The position numbers and the translations under genes are program-made. Positions 17,078-25,319 of a DNA stretch of 55,418 bases are shown one piece after another. Within the stretch, counting starts at the first letter, position 1. Every line of letters starts with the position of its first letter. The notes beneath the pieces are model-generated. The model was given only the letters and a program-made list of their open reading frames with translations. It had not been told where the DNA came from and made no database searches. Source of the stretch: VRUB01 sp046758085 (lineage in GTDB: Bacteria > Pseudomonadota > Gammaproteobacteria > Acidiferrobacterales > SPGG2); the NCBI GenBank assembly GCA_046758085.1, contig JBHHZP010000002.1, forward strand, positions 1 through 55,418, read 5' to 3'.

Positions 17078-18170
17078 TGTGGGCCGTGATGAGGTGCACA
17101 TGGCGCGTGCCTTGCGCCTGGCGCGGCGCGGCCTTTATTCGACCGACCCCAATCCGCGAGTCGGTTGTGTGGTGGTCAAGAATGACGAAATCGTAGGAGA
17201 GGGATGGCACGAGCGTGCCGGAGAACCCCATGCAGAGGTGGCCGCATTGCGTGAAGCCGGGGAGCGGGCGCGCGGGGCCAGCGTTTTTGTCACGCTCGAG
17301 CCATGTTGTCATCAGGGACGCACGCCCCCGTGCACCGATCTCCTGGTCCAGGCACAGGTGGGGCGCGTGGTCGTCGCGATGGAAGATCCGAACCCCGAGG
17401 TTAATGGAGGAGGTCTGGCCGCACTGAAAAGCGCCGGCCTGACCGTCGAGGTCGGGCTGTTGCGTGAACAGGCCGAAGCCCTGAACCCAGGGTTCGTGAG
17501 TCGCATGCGCTGCCGTCGCCCGTTCGTGCGCGCCAAGCTTGCAGCCAGCCTGGACGGGCGCACGGCGATGCGCAGCGGTGAGAGCCAGTGGATTAGCGGC
17601 GAGGCTGCGCGTGCCGACGTGCAGCAATGGCGTGCGCGCAGCTCGGCGATCCTGAGCGGAATCGGCACGGTGCTGGCCGACGACCCGGCGCTTACTGTCC
17701 GTGACCTCCAGGCCGGCCGTCAGCCATTGCGCGTGGTAGTGGACACGCACCTCAGAACGCCTCCGAGGGCGCAGCTGTTGGCGCAAGATGGTGCCGTCGT
17801 GATCGCCACCGCCAGTAACGACGGCGAGCGTGCGCAGCGCTTGCAACAGGCGGGGGCGGAGATCGTGCGCCTGTTTGGCGAAAACGGCTCCGTCGATTTG
17901 CACAGGCTGATGAGACACCTGAGCGCGCGAGAGGTCAACGAGGTCTTGTTGGAGAGTGGTGCGACGCTCTGCGGGGGCCTGCTACAGGCGGGATTGGTTG
18001 ATGAGCTTCTGATTTACCTCGCGCCGACCTTGATGGGCGATGAGGCACGCGGGATGTTTAGGCTACCGGGCCTGGAACGTATGCAGGATCGCATTGAGCT
18101 TGAGATTAAAGACGTGCGCGCCGTCGGCCGCGACTGGCGGTTTATTGCGAAAGTGAGGCGTGAGGCGTGA
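17070..18170 (+). CDS. ribD: Bifunctional riboflavin deaminase/reductase RibD
   Basis: RibD deaminates and then reduces the pyrimidine product of GTP cyclohydrolase II. The deaminase domain (1-145) has the zinc site HAEVAAL and PCCHQGRTPPC. The reductase domain (about 147-360) starts at FVRAKLAASLDGRTA and includes SGIGTVLADDPALTVRD. The 366-residue length is normal. The last codons (KVRREA, then TGA) are encoded by the first units of a heptamer array, so the C-terminus has been shaped by the repeat. Confidence 0.96.
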   Translation: MTDVGRDEVHMARALRLARRGLYSTDPNPRVGCVVVKNDEIVGEGWHERAGEPHAEVAALREAGERARGASVFVTLEPCCHQGRTPPCTDLLVQAQVGRVVVAMEDPNPEVNGGGLAALKSAGLTVEVGLLREQAEALNPGFVSRMRCRRPFVRAKLAASLDGRTAMRSGESQWISGEAARADVQQWRARSSAILSGIGTVLADDPALTVRDLQAGRQPLRVVVDTHLRTPPRAQLLAQDGAVVIATASNDGERAQRLQQAGAEIVRLFGENGSVDLHRLMRHLSAREVNEVLLESGATLCGGLLQAGLVDELLIYLAPTLMGDEARGMFRLPGLERMQDRIELEIKDVRAVGRDWRFIAKVRREA

Positions 18171-18243
18171 AGCGGGAAGTGTTAAGTTTCATGAAGAAAG
18201 TCTTGGAATTGCCCACTCCTTACTCCTCACCCCTCACAAGTGA
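18153..18243 (+). repeat. Thirteen-unit heptamer array spanning the ribD-ribC junction
   Basis: Thirteen consecutive 7-nt units remain in one phase from inside the last ribD codons to 5 bp before the ribC ATG. The left units are GTGAGGC-like and the right units CTCCTCA-like; these are reverse complements, so the two halves form an outward-facing inverted pair able to fold into a long imperfect hairpin. Confidence 0.85.
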
Positions 18244-18248
18244 TTGAA

Positions 18249-18911
18249 ATGTTTACGGGCATTATTCAGGCAGTAGGCACGATCGCGTCGCTTGAGACAC
18301 ATGCGGATGATCGCCGGCTGCGGTTAGGCGCCGGAACGCTCGAGCTGGACGGTATTAGGCGCGGTGACAGCGTGTGCGTGAACGGTGTGTGTCTTTCCGT
18401 GCACGATCTGAGCGGCGAGTGTTTCAGCACCGATGTGTCGGCAGAAACCCTCGGGTGCACGGCATTCTCGACGCTCCGTCCCGGCGATAAGGTCAATCTG
18501 GAGAAGGCGTTAACGCCCGCGACGCCCCTGGGTGGGCACCTGGTCACCGGCCATGTCGACGGCGTCGGTGTGGTCGTGGACCGGCGAGGGGTGGGCCGTT
18601 CTGTCGCTTTTCGCATTCGCGCACCGGAGAACACCAGCAGGTATATTGCCGAGAAGGGATCCATCTGCGTCGACGGGGTCAGTCTCACTGTCAATGCGGT
18701 TCGCGGATCGGAGTTCGATGTGAATATCGTGCCGCATACGCTCGAGCAAACGACTTTGGGCGCGTTTCAGGTGGGTCGGCGCGTCAACCTGGAGGTAGAC
18801 ATAATCGCCCGCTACCTGGAGCGCCTGCTCCAAGGTGATAAGGACAGACCGGAAGGTTCAAAGATCACGGCGGAGTTTCTGTCAAAGCGCGGTTTTATCC
18901 ATGAACCGTGA
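18249..18911 (+). CDS. ribC: Riboflavin synthase alpha subunit
   Basis: This enzyme (named RibE or RibC in different species) dismutates two 6,7-dimethyl-8-ribityllumazines into riboflavin. The 220-residue protein has the canonical start MFTGIIQAVG and two homologous lumazine-binding halves: VNGVCLSV with KALTPATPLGGHLVTGHVDG, then VDGVSLTVN near residue 140. ATG 18249 is chosen over a start three codons upstream because MFTGII is the conserved N-terminus. The final residues FIHEP lie within another heptamer array. Confidence 0.95.
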   Translation: MFTGIIQAVGTIASLETHADDRRLRLGAGTLELDGIRRGDSVCVNGVCLSVHDLSGECFSTDVSAETLGCTAFSTLRPGDKVNLEKALTPATPLGGHLVTGHVDGVGVVVDRRGVGRSVAFRIRAPENTSRYIAEKGSICVDGVSLTVNAVRGSEFDVNIVPHTLEQTTLGAFQVGRRVNLEVDIIARYLERLLQGDKDRPEGSKITAEFLSKRGFIHEP

Positions 18912-18962
18912 CCGTAATCCGTGAACCAACCGTCCAAGACGACTAGCGACTTACGAATCACC
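18900..18962 (+). repeat. Heptamer array between ribC and a convergent gene
   Basis: Period-7 units run from the last ribC codons to 4 bp before the stop of the minus-strand gene ending at 18966. The left part resembles CGTGAAC and the right part CGACTTA; read on the opposite strand, the left part matches the CGATTCA family seen before nrdR. The units are more divergent than in the other arrays. Confidence 0.6.
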
Positions 18963-18965
18963 CTG

Positions 18966-19553
18966 CTAGTCGAGCGGCAGGATTTCGTACTCGATCTGGG
19001 CCGAGGCGAGCAAGAACGATCGCCTCTGGCCTTTCTTGGTGAGCACGAGCTCGCTCACCATCTTGTAGCGCCCCGGCGGGGCATCTTCAGGGATCGGTAA
19101 CGGGTTGGCGGCGAGGTAGTAGCCTGTCCGTGGCAACTGCTTGCTGAGATCCTGGATATTGGTGGCAACAAGCGTGCCGTCGTCGGCATAGAACTTGATG
19201 ATCTCCTGGAACACGAAATCTGCATCGTCCTTGCGCTGCAGGAACAGCCGTTTTGTAACAGCGAGATTGTTGCAAGGCCTGGTTGTGGCCGCCTCCGGCG
19301 CTATCTGGTAGAGCCGGGCGATTGCATAGACCCCCTTTTTGGGAAGCGGCGCGTACGTCTGGCGGGCGGCTTTTGTTTGTTCCGTGGAGTAACGGTACGT
19401 TGTCTCGTAGTGTGCCTTCTCGTTTCTCCATTGGTAAAGCTTGCATTGCAACGAGGCTTCCGCAAAACGGCCATGCGCCAGCAGCGCGAAGGCCGTGAGC
19501 ACGAATAAGGCGACCACTTTGCGAGGACGGCAGAAACCAGACCCGGTGTTCAT
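18966..19553 (-). CDS. Secreted protein of unknown function, next to a Ser/Thr kinase
   Basis: A 195-residue protein with an N-terminal signal (RKVVALFVLTAFALLAHGRFAEA) and a mature part of about 160 residues rich in beta-prone segments. Mature cysteines are few, one near the N-terminus (LQCKLYQWR) and one in RPCNN. I recognise no family. It begins 12 bp after the kinase gene on the same strand, so the two almost certainly form an operon. The kinase has a periplasmic tail, and this protein is a candidate ligand or partner for it; that is inference from position only. Confidence 0.75.
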   Translation of the reverse strand: MNTGSGFCRPRKVVALFVLTAFALLAHGRFAEASLQCKLYQWRNEKAHYETTYRYSTEQTKAARQTYAPLPKKGVYAIARLYQIAPEAATTRPCNNLAVTKRLFLQRKDDADFVFQEIIKFYADDGTLVATNIQDLSKQLPRTGYYLAANPLPIPEDAPPGRYKMVSELVLTKKGQRRSFLLASAQIEYEILPLD

Positions 19554-19565
19554 GCTATGTGACTG

Positions 19566-20759
19566 TTACCGTTCCTGGTTGCCCCACGCTTTTCTGAGAG
19601 GCGCATACTTGTCGTAGCGGGTCTGCTCTTGCGATGCGTTTTGGACTGCCGTTGTCTCTGTTGCGCGGTTAGATTGGAACCAGTAAAAGCCAAGAACAGC
19701 ACCAAGCGCCACGATACCCGCGAGCACTAATCCAAAGCTGCCTAATATTCTGCGTCTGATGCCTGATATTAACTGCCGATGGGGCGCCGGCAGCGCTGCC
19801 CGGGCCGGCTGGAATTGCCGTGCTTTCACCTTGCGGTGGCGAAGCAGTGCTTTGCGAAACTCCACAATGGTCTGAAACCGTCTGTCTGGCTCTTTGGCGA
19901 TCGCCTTAAGAATGACTTTTTCCAGCTCCCTCGGAATTTCGGTTTGATACTTGCTCGGCGGTGGCGGGTTTTCCTGCACATGTGCGTGCATCAGGCCGTA
20001 GTTCGTCTTTCTCTCGAAAGGGAGCCGGCCGGCGACGGCCTCGAACAACGAGATGCCTAGCGTGTACACGTCAGAGCGATAATCCACTGCACGGCCTTTG
20101 ATCTGTTCTGGCGACATGTATAGCAACGTACCCATCATGGCCCCACCTTGCGCGAGACCGTGGTCATGCATCAACTTGGCAACGCCGAAATCCAATAGCT
20201 TCAGGCGGCCGTCTACGGTGATGAACATGTTCGCAGGCTTCAGGTCTTGATGGACGATGCCCGTCCGATGTACGTGTTCCACCCCCACTGACGCCTGTGC
20301 GAACAGGTCGATCGCCTCACTTACGGAAAGGGTCCCTTGGCGCCGCAGCCGTTGCTCGAGCGTTTCGCCATCCAGGTAGTCCATTACCAGCACGAGCCCG
20401 ACGTCTTTTTCCATGAGCGCATGCAGGGTGACAATGTAGGGGCTGTCGATGCGCGCCTGTACCTGGGCCTCTTTGGCAAAACGTCGTACAAATTCGACGT
20501 TTTGGCACAGATGCGGCGGTAGCACCTTGATAGCTACCTTGCGATCGAGCAGCCTGTCGCGCGCCTTGTACACCACACCCATGCCGCCCACACCCGCTTC
20601 CTTGTCGATGACGTAGTGGTCGAGGCAGGTCCCAGGCGCGAGCACGTGCTGCGCGGGCACCACCGACAGTCCGGTCAACGGCGTTGATTTGGGCTTTTTG
20701 GCCGCGCCGTCCACCAGGACTACTGTGCGTGCAAGTTTTTCGGCCTTCTGATTTTTCAC
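19566..20759 (-). CDS. Transmembrane Ser/Thr protein kinase (Hanks type)
   Basis: The 397-residue product is a Hanks-type kinase. It has the Gly-rich loop EAGVGGMGVVY (about 53-63), catalytic Lys in VAIKVL (78), catalytic loop HQDLKPAN with Asp 172, DFG at 190-192 and SPEQ of the P+1 region. HQD replaces the usual HRD. A single TM (about 339-360) is followed by a 37-residue periplasmic tail without PASTA repeats. The GTG at 20759 is chosen; the frame also stays open to a GTG at 20873, but TATATA, a likely -10, lies within that extension. It sits on the opposite strand between ribC and ribBX, splitting a normally contiguous operon. Confidence 0.9.
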   Translation of the reverse strand: MKNQKAEKLARTVVLVDGAAKKPKSTPLTGLSVVPAQHVLAPGTCLDHYVIDKEAGVGGMGVVYKARDRLLDRKVAIKVLPPHLCQNVEFVRRFAKEAQVQARIDSPYIVTLHALMEKDVGLVLVMDYLDGETLEQRLRRQGTLSVSEAIDLFAQASVGVEHVHRTGIVHQDLKPANMFITVDGRLKLLDFGVAKLMHDHGLAQGGAMMGTLLYMSPEQIKGRAVDYRSDVYTLGISLFEAVAGRLPFERKTNYGLMHAHVQENPPPPSKYQTEIPRELEKVILKAIAKEPDRRFQTIVEFRKALLRHRKVKARQFQPARAALPAPHRQLISGIRRRILGSFGLVLAGIVALGAVLGFYWFQSNRATETTAVQNASQEQTRYDKYAPLRKAWGNQER

Positions 20760-21031
20760 TGCAGGTCGATCCCTGTACGGAGTTGAGAAATACCCGCGCC
20801 CCCGCGGCGGCGCCGGCACGTTGCTCGAGGTGGTCGCCAGGACGTTAAGATATATAGTCCATTCTGCCTGCACATTCTATGCCGGATCGAGCTGTGCTGC
20901 GGTCGGTCACGGTGACTGCAGGCAGAGCAGGCGTTGCCGGACCTGGCTGGCTCGCGGGCGCAAGCATAGGCGGAAATCTGCGACCAAATGGGCCATAATG
21001 GACCTCGCGTGAGGCGTTTGATGAGTGTGTG

Positions 21032-22189
21032 ATGGCAATTAGCCCGATAAACGAGATTATCGACGACCTGCGGCACGGCCGCATGGTTATCGTGATGGAT
21101 GACGAGGATCGCGAGAACGAAGGCGATTTACTCGTTGCCGCCGAGCACGTACGTGCTGAAGACATCAACTTTATGGCGCGCTACGGGCGCGGGCTGATTT
21201 GCTTGACGCTGACCGAAGAACGTTGTCAGCAGTTGGAGTTGCCGCTGATGGTCAGCGGGACGCGTCGCCGTGGGAACACGAGCTTCACGGTGTCCATCGA
21301 GGCCGCCCACGGCGTCACTACGGGAATCTCCGCGGCCGACCGCGCCACAACCGTCCATGCAGCAATCCGAAAAAATGCGAAACCTGCGGATGTGGTAGTG
21401 CCCGGGCACGTCTTTCCTTTGATGGCGCAGCGCGGCGGTGTGCTGGCGCGGGCGGGGCATACCGAAGCCGGTGTCGATCTTGCGCGTCTGGCGGGGCGGG
21501 CGCCGGCGTGCGTACTGTGCGAGATCATGAATGACGATGGCACGATGGCGCGCCTGCCGGAGCTGGAGGGGTTCGCAAATCGGCATGGCTTGAAGATCGG
21601 TACCATTGCCGATCTGATCCGCTATCGCACGGAGCATGAGTCGACCATCCGGCGCATGGTTGAGACTGACCTGCCGACTGAGTTTGGCCAGTTTCATGTG
21701 GTTGCGTATCACGACACGATCAGCGAACGGGTACATTTGGCCCTGATCAGGGGAGCGATCACGCATGGCGGCCCCACGCTCGTAAGAGTTCACGTACAGC
21801 AAAGCCCGCTCGATCTTTTTGCCGACATTCGCCGCACGGGACACTGGACATTGCGCGCGGCTCTCGAGCGCGTAGCGAATGAAGACAGTGGTGTTGTCGT
21901 GATTCTGTGTTACCCGGAGGCGCCGGAGCACTTGTTGGAACGGATTCGGCACTTTGGCGAGTCCGGTGAGATCCTGGAATTGCCGGTGAAGAAGCGCCAT
22001 CGCGAAGAGCTTCGTACCTACGGGCTGGGCAGCCAGATACTAATGGACCTCGGGGTGGGTAATATGCGGGTGCTGGGGCATCCGCTAAAGCTGCCGGGGA
22101 TGTCAGGCTTCAATCTGGAGGTCGTGGAGTACATCGAGCACGACGATCGGCGGACGCCAGACGAGGGACCAAAGAAAATAATCGGATGA
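21032..22189 (+). CDS. ribB: DHBP synthase with degenerate cyclohydrolase II domain (RibBX type)
   Basis: The N-terminal half (about 1-200) is 3,4-dihydroxy-2-butanone-4-phosphate synthase, with DDEDRENEGDLLVAAEHV and GHTEAGVDLARLAG. It makes the four-carbon unit of riboflavin. The C-terminal half (about 205-370) resembles GTP cyclohydrolase II, but the zinc-binding segment CxxGDxxxSxxCxC is replaced by VRVHVQQSPLDLFADIR with no Cys. This is the known RibBX architecture, in which the second domain is not an active cyclohydrolase. ATG 21032 is preferred over the overlapping GTG 21029. It overlaps ribH by 4 nt. Confidence 0.92.
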   Translation: MAISPINEIIDDLRHGRMVIVMDDEDRENEGDLLVAAEHVRAEDINFMARYGRGLICLTLTEERCQQLELPLMVSGTRRRGNTSFTVSIEAAHGVTTGISAADRATTVHAAIRKNAKPADVVVPGHVFPLMAQRGGVLARAGHTEAGVDLARLAGRAPACVLCEIMNDDGTMARLPELEGFANRHGLKIGTIADLIRYRTEHESTIRRMVETDLPTEFGQFHVVAYHDTISERVHLALIRGAITHGGPTLVRVHVQQSPLDLFADIRRTGHWTLRAALERVANEDSGVVVILCYPEAPEHLLERIRHFGESGEILELPVKKRHREELRTYGLGSQILMDLGVGNMRVLGHPLKLPGMSGFNLEVVEYIEHDDRRTPDEGPKKIIG

Positions 22190-22662
22190 GTGGCGCCAAA
22201 AGTATTCGCGGAGATCTTCTTGCCCGTAACGCGCGGTTCGGGATAGTTCTTAGCCGGTACAATGATTTCGTGGGTGAACGGCTGCTGCAGGGGGCGCTCG
22301 ATACGCTTGAGCGTCACGGTGCACAGAGCTCTAACATCGAGGTCGTGCGGATTCCGGGTGCTTTCGAGATGCCGCTCGTGGCCAAGACCATGGCTGCGAG
22401 CAAACGCTACGATGCGTTGATCGCCCTGGGTGTGGTCGTGCGCGGTGAGACGCCCCACTTCGAGTATGTGGCCAACGAGTGCGTTTCCGGCCTTGGGCGA
22501 GTGAGCGTGCAATTCGATATGCCCTTCGGTTTTGGCGTATTGACCGTCGATACCCTGGAGCAGGCGATCGAGCGGGCCGGCGCAAAGGCGGGCAACAAGG
22601 GTGTCGAGGCCGCACTCGCCGCGATAGAGATGGTTAATCTGATCAAGCAATTTCAGGGCTAG
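22186..22662 (+). CDS. ribH: 6,7-dimethyl-8-ribityllumazine synthase
   Basis: RibH condenses the pyrimidine and DHBP to give the lumazine substrate of RibC. Family motifs are IVLSRYNDFVGERLL, VRIPGAFEMPLVAK, ALGVVVRGETPHFEYV (catalytic His in the middle) and FGVLTVDTLEQAIERAG. The 158-residue length is typical. The ATG overlaps the ribBX stop (ATGA), so translation is coupled. Confidence 0.97.
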   Translation: MSGAKSIRGDLLARNARFGIVLSRYNDFVGERLLQGALDTLERHGAQSSNIEVVRIPGAFEMPLVAKTMAASKRYDALIALGVVVRGETPHFEYVANECVSGLGRVSVQFDMPFGFGVLTVDTLEQAIERAGAKAGNKGVEAALAAIEMVNLIKQFQG

Positions 22663-22676
22663 CATAGGGTTGGGAT

Positions 22677-23129
22677 ATGACAGGGGGAAGCCGTCATCAA
22701 GCGCGCCAGGCTGCGGTTCAGGCCATATATCAGTGGCAACTGACTCAGCAGCCTCCCTCCGAGATCGAGGATCATTTCAGTCTGGATCACGAGTTGCACG
22801 ATGTGGACATGGATTTTTTTCATCACCTCGTGGCTGAAATCCCATCGCATCTGCATGAGCTGGATGATCACCTGATGCCGTATCTGGATCGCGAGCTCGA
22901 GGAGATCGACCCGGTCGAGCGCGCGATACTGCGTATTGGGGCCTACGAGCTCGAGTTTCACCCAGAGATCCCCTACAAGGTCATCCTCAACGAGGCGGTG
23001 GAGCTCGCGAAAACCTTTGGTGCGGAGCACGGCCATAAGTACGTGAACGCCGTGCTGGATCAGGTAGCACGCAAGCTGCGTGCCGCGGAGATCCAGGTCG
23101 GACACACATCCTCGCCGTCCACGGTTTGA
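22677..23129 (+). CDS. nusB: Transcription antitermination factor NusB
   Basis: NusB binds boxA RNA with NusE (S10) in rRNA antitermination. The 150-residue all-helical protein has the N-terminal SRHQARQAAVQAIYQWQLT and the C-terminal VERAILRIGAYELEF, PYKVILNEAVELAKTFG and KYVNAVLDQVARKLR signatures. It follows ribH by 14 bp and overlaps thiL by 4 nt. Confidence 0.96.
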   Translation: MTGGSRHQARQAAVQAIYQWQLTQQPPSEIEDHFSLDHELHDVDMDFFHHLVAEIPSHLHELDDHLMPYLDRELEEIDPVERAILRIGAYELEFHPEIPYKVILNEAVELAKTFGAEHGHKYVNAVLDQVARKLRAAEIQVGHTSSPSTV

Positions 23130-24094
23130 ACGAGTTTGAGCTGATCCAGCAGTACTTCTCGTCCCAAGGGCTCGCCCGTGATGACGTTGTCGTGTCCATT
23201 GGCGACGACGCGGCGGTCGTAACGCCGCCGGCCGGGATGCAACAGGTCGTAACCACCGACATGTTGATCGCGGGGACCCATTTTCTGGCCGATGCCGATC
23301 CCCAATCAATCGGCTACAAGTCGCTGGCGGTCAATCTCAGTGATCTCGCCGCCATGGGTGCGAGCCCGACGTGGTTCACATTGAACTTGAGCCTGCCGGG
23401 CGTCGATCAGCTCTGGCTCGAGCGGTTACGAGACGGTCTGTTCCGTCTGGCCGATACCTACGGCGTTCAGCTCATCGGCGGTGACACCGCGCGCGGACCG
23501 CTCGTGGTCGGCGTGCAGGCCTTCGGTGTGCTTCCCGCGGGCACTGCCTTGATGCGCGCCGGCGCGCGGCCGCGTGATCGAATCTACGTCACGGGTGCCC
23601 TCGGTGACGCCGGTTTGGCGCTGGCGCACCAGCGCGGTGAGCTGGCGTTGTCCGCGCCCGACCACGAGATCGTAATGCAGCGACTCAACTTTCCGGCACC
23701 GCGTGTATCCGAGGGCGTCGGCATGCGCGATGTTGCATCGAGCTGTATCGATATCTCCGATGGGTTGCTGGCCGATCTTGGACATATCCTGCAGGCAAGC
23801 GCTGTCGGTGCCCGTGTTGTGCTTGAACGCATCCCGGTCTCTTCGGTCTATCGGGAGCACTTCGAGCACGTGCACGGCTGGGACGCGGCGCTCAAGAGTG
23901 GCGATGACTACGAGCTGTGCTTTACGGTGCCGGCGGAGCAGGCCGCCACGCTGGAGCGGTTAGGTGCCACGTGGGCGTGTGGTGTGAGTTATATCGGCGA
24001 CATCGAGGCCGCACCCGGGTTGCGCCTCGTGGATGCCACCGGTCGCACGCACGCGTCCACCAAGGAGGGGTTCGATCACTTTGCCGACGACTGA
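23126..24094 (+). CDS. thiL: Thiamine-monophosphate kinase
   Basis: ThiL phosphorylates TMP to the cofactor TPP. It shows NEFELIQQYF at the start, the Mg/ATP motif SIGDDAAVV, NLSDLAAMGASP, GGDTARGPL and the C-terminal SGDDYELCF. The start is a TTG overlapping the nusB stop (TTGA), which gives the family N-terminus exactly. The 322-residue length is normal. Confidence 0.95.
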   Translation: MNEFELIQQYFSSQGLARDDVVVSIGDDAAVVTPPAGMQQVVTTDMLIAGTHFLADADPQSIGYKSLAVNLSDLAAMGASPTWFTLNLSLPGVDQLWLERLRDGLFRLADTYGVQLIGGDTARGPLVVGVQAFGVLPAGTALMRAGARPRDRIYVTGALGDAGLALAHQRGELALSAPDHEIVMQRLNFPAPRVSEGVGMRDVASSCIDISDGLLADLGHILQASAVGARVVLERIPVSSVYREHFEHVHGWDAALKSGDDYELCFTVPAEQAATLERLGATWACGVSYIGDIEAAPGLRLVDATGRTHASTKEGFDHFADD

Positions 24095-24605
24095 TCAAGG
24101 CCCCACCGGCGAGCGTAGACGAGGACGCTTGCCGCGCACGGTCTGGCGTCACCCGGCCAGTGTCCTTGCCCTGGGACTGGGCGTGGGTGCCGTGCGCTAT
24201 GCGCCCGGTACTGCCGGAACACTGGTGGCGATCCCGCTATACGTATTGATTGCGCCGCTACCGCCAGCATGGTACGCCGCCACCGTGATCCTGTTGTTCG
24301 CCGTGGGCATTTGGCTGTGCGATCAGGCCCAACGGCTGCTGGGTGCTCACGATCATCCTGCGATTGTATGGGACGAGATTGTGGGCTACCTGTTGACCAT
24401 GTTCCTGGCGCCGCCGGGGTGGCTATGGGTGGTCGTAGGGTTTGTGCTGTTCCGTCTTTTTGATGTCTGGAAACCGTTTCCGATCAAGACCGTGGATCGC
24501 ACTATCCGTGGCGGCCTCGGTACGATGCTTGATGATGTTCTAGCTGGTATCTATGCGTGGACAGGGATTCAAGTTCTCGCTTTCTTGGCGAGGGTGTTTT
24601 TCTGA
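24081..24605 (+). CDS. pgpA: Phosphatidylglycerophosphatase A
   Basis: PgpA dephosphorylates phosphatidylglycerophosphate in the inner membrane. The 174-residue protein has GLGVGAVRYAPGTAGTLVAIPL, the catalytic VWDEIVGYLLTM and RLFDVWKPFPIKTVD, and several TM helices. TTG 24081 overlaps the end of thiL and is preceded by AAGGAGGGG at good spacing, so it is chosen over an upstream in-frame start that lacks such a site. It is the last gene of the glyA-pgpA cluster. Confidence 0.93.
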   Translation: MPTTDQGPTGERRRGRLPRTVWRHPASVLALGLGVGAVRYAPGTAGTLVAIPLYVLIAPLPPAWYAATVILLFAVGIWLCDQAQRLLGAHDHPAIVWDEIVGYLLTMFLAPPGWLWVVVGFVLFRLFDVWKPFPIKTVDRTIRGGLGTMLDDVLAGIYAWTGIQVLAFLARVFF

Positions 24606-24651
24606 CTCAGGGTGATGAGTACTCGGTATAGTAGGTTGTCTTCGAATTATT

Positions 24652-24686
24652 GACCTCGCTATTAGCTACCAGCCACTCGCTACTGC
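24652..24686 (+). repeat. Heptamer array between pgpA and a convergent gene
   Basis: Five 7-nt units with consensus near CTACCAG end 1 bp before the stop codon of the minus-strand gene at 24688. A weaker period-7 stretch with the complementary sense (24605-24639) follows the pgpA stop, again suggesting an inverted pair. Confidence 0.6.
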
Positions 24687-24687
24687 A

Positions 24688-24915
24688 TTATAGACAAAAA
24701 ATTTTGGCGTGATACCCAAGCGCCTCTAGCCTTGCCACCAGCGTGACGGCTTCGATCTTCGTCGGATTGTAGTAAATCAGCATCTGGTGTTCTTTCTCGG
24801 GATAAAGCCACGGTGCGATGACACCGGGCAGCTGGCGCAGCTTCTCATCCAGGATTTTTCTCGCCCCTGCGTCCAGCCCTTCTTTGACATGCATGAAGGT
24901 TTCCGCGATGTACAT
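24688..24915 (-). CDS. Small HMA-like protein lacking the metal-binding CxxC
   Basis: A 75-residue protein. The pattern of alternating strands and helices (MYIAETFMHVKEG, LRQLPGVIAPWLYPEKEHQMLIYYNP, ARLEALGYHAKIFCL) suggests the ferredoxin-like heavy-metal-associated fold: the PGV and LEALGYHA segments resemble HMA domains. The CxxC metal motif is absent and the only Cys is the penultimate residue. The frame stays open upstream to a TGA, but no start other than ATG 24915 is obvious. Function unknown; it could be a regulatory or structural relative of metallochaperones. Confidence 0.6.
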   Translation of the reverse strand: MYIAETFMHVKEGLDAGARKILDEKLRQLPGVIAPWLYPEKEHQMLIYYNPTKIEAVTLVARLEALGYHAKIFCL

Positions 24916-25097
24916 GTTCCCGGCTTCGGGCGACTGACGAGTGCGATGATCGATGTAGACGGTTTCGAATCAGCCGGTCGCCAATCGACCCGATTGGATT
25001 CCGGCCACGCGCGAGCGGCCATTTCCTAGTATAACTTCCGGACAATCGTGTCGCCTACCGGCGAGTATTCTAATCGGGTTCTCGCACCCGAAGGCGA

Positions 25098-25127
25098 GGT
25101 ACTTTCTTGTCGCGACAAGAAAGTACC
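25098..25127. repeat. 30-bp perfect palindrome
   Basis: The sequence starting GGTACTTTCTTGTCG is exactly self-complementary about its central TCGCGA. It introduces the GC-rich stretch that follows. It could cruciform, bind a dimeric protein or mark the edge of a dispersed element. Confidence 0.8.
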
Positions 25128-25319
25128 CAAAGAAACGCTCCCCCGGGTCTGCGGCCGCACACCCCGCGGCTGCCCTCGCCCCAGAGCTTGACTCAGGGGG
25201 TCCGCCGAAGGGCCATCCCTGTCCCTGCGGCGGACGCACGAGATCCCTCTCGTGCCCCTGCGGGCCTGCTCTTCGTCTGCACTCGGGGCTCGGCTTGACC
25301 AAGGGGGCGAAAAACCTAC

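Noticed and set aside
20874..21031. FMN riboswitch before ribBX
   Set aside because: I looked for the conserved RFN core segments and found none.
24970..25302. Arg/Pro-rich open frames in the 25-kb intergenic region
   Set aside because: Several frames are open at once and end in the palindrome-linked repeat; no ribosome binding site or family similarity.
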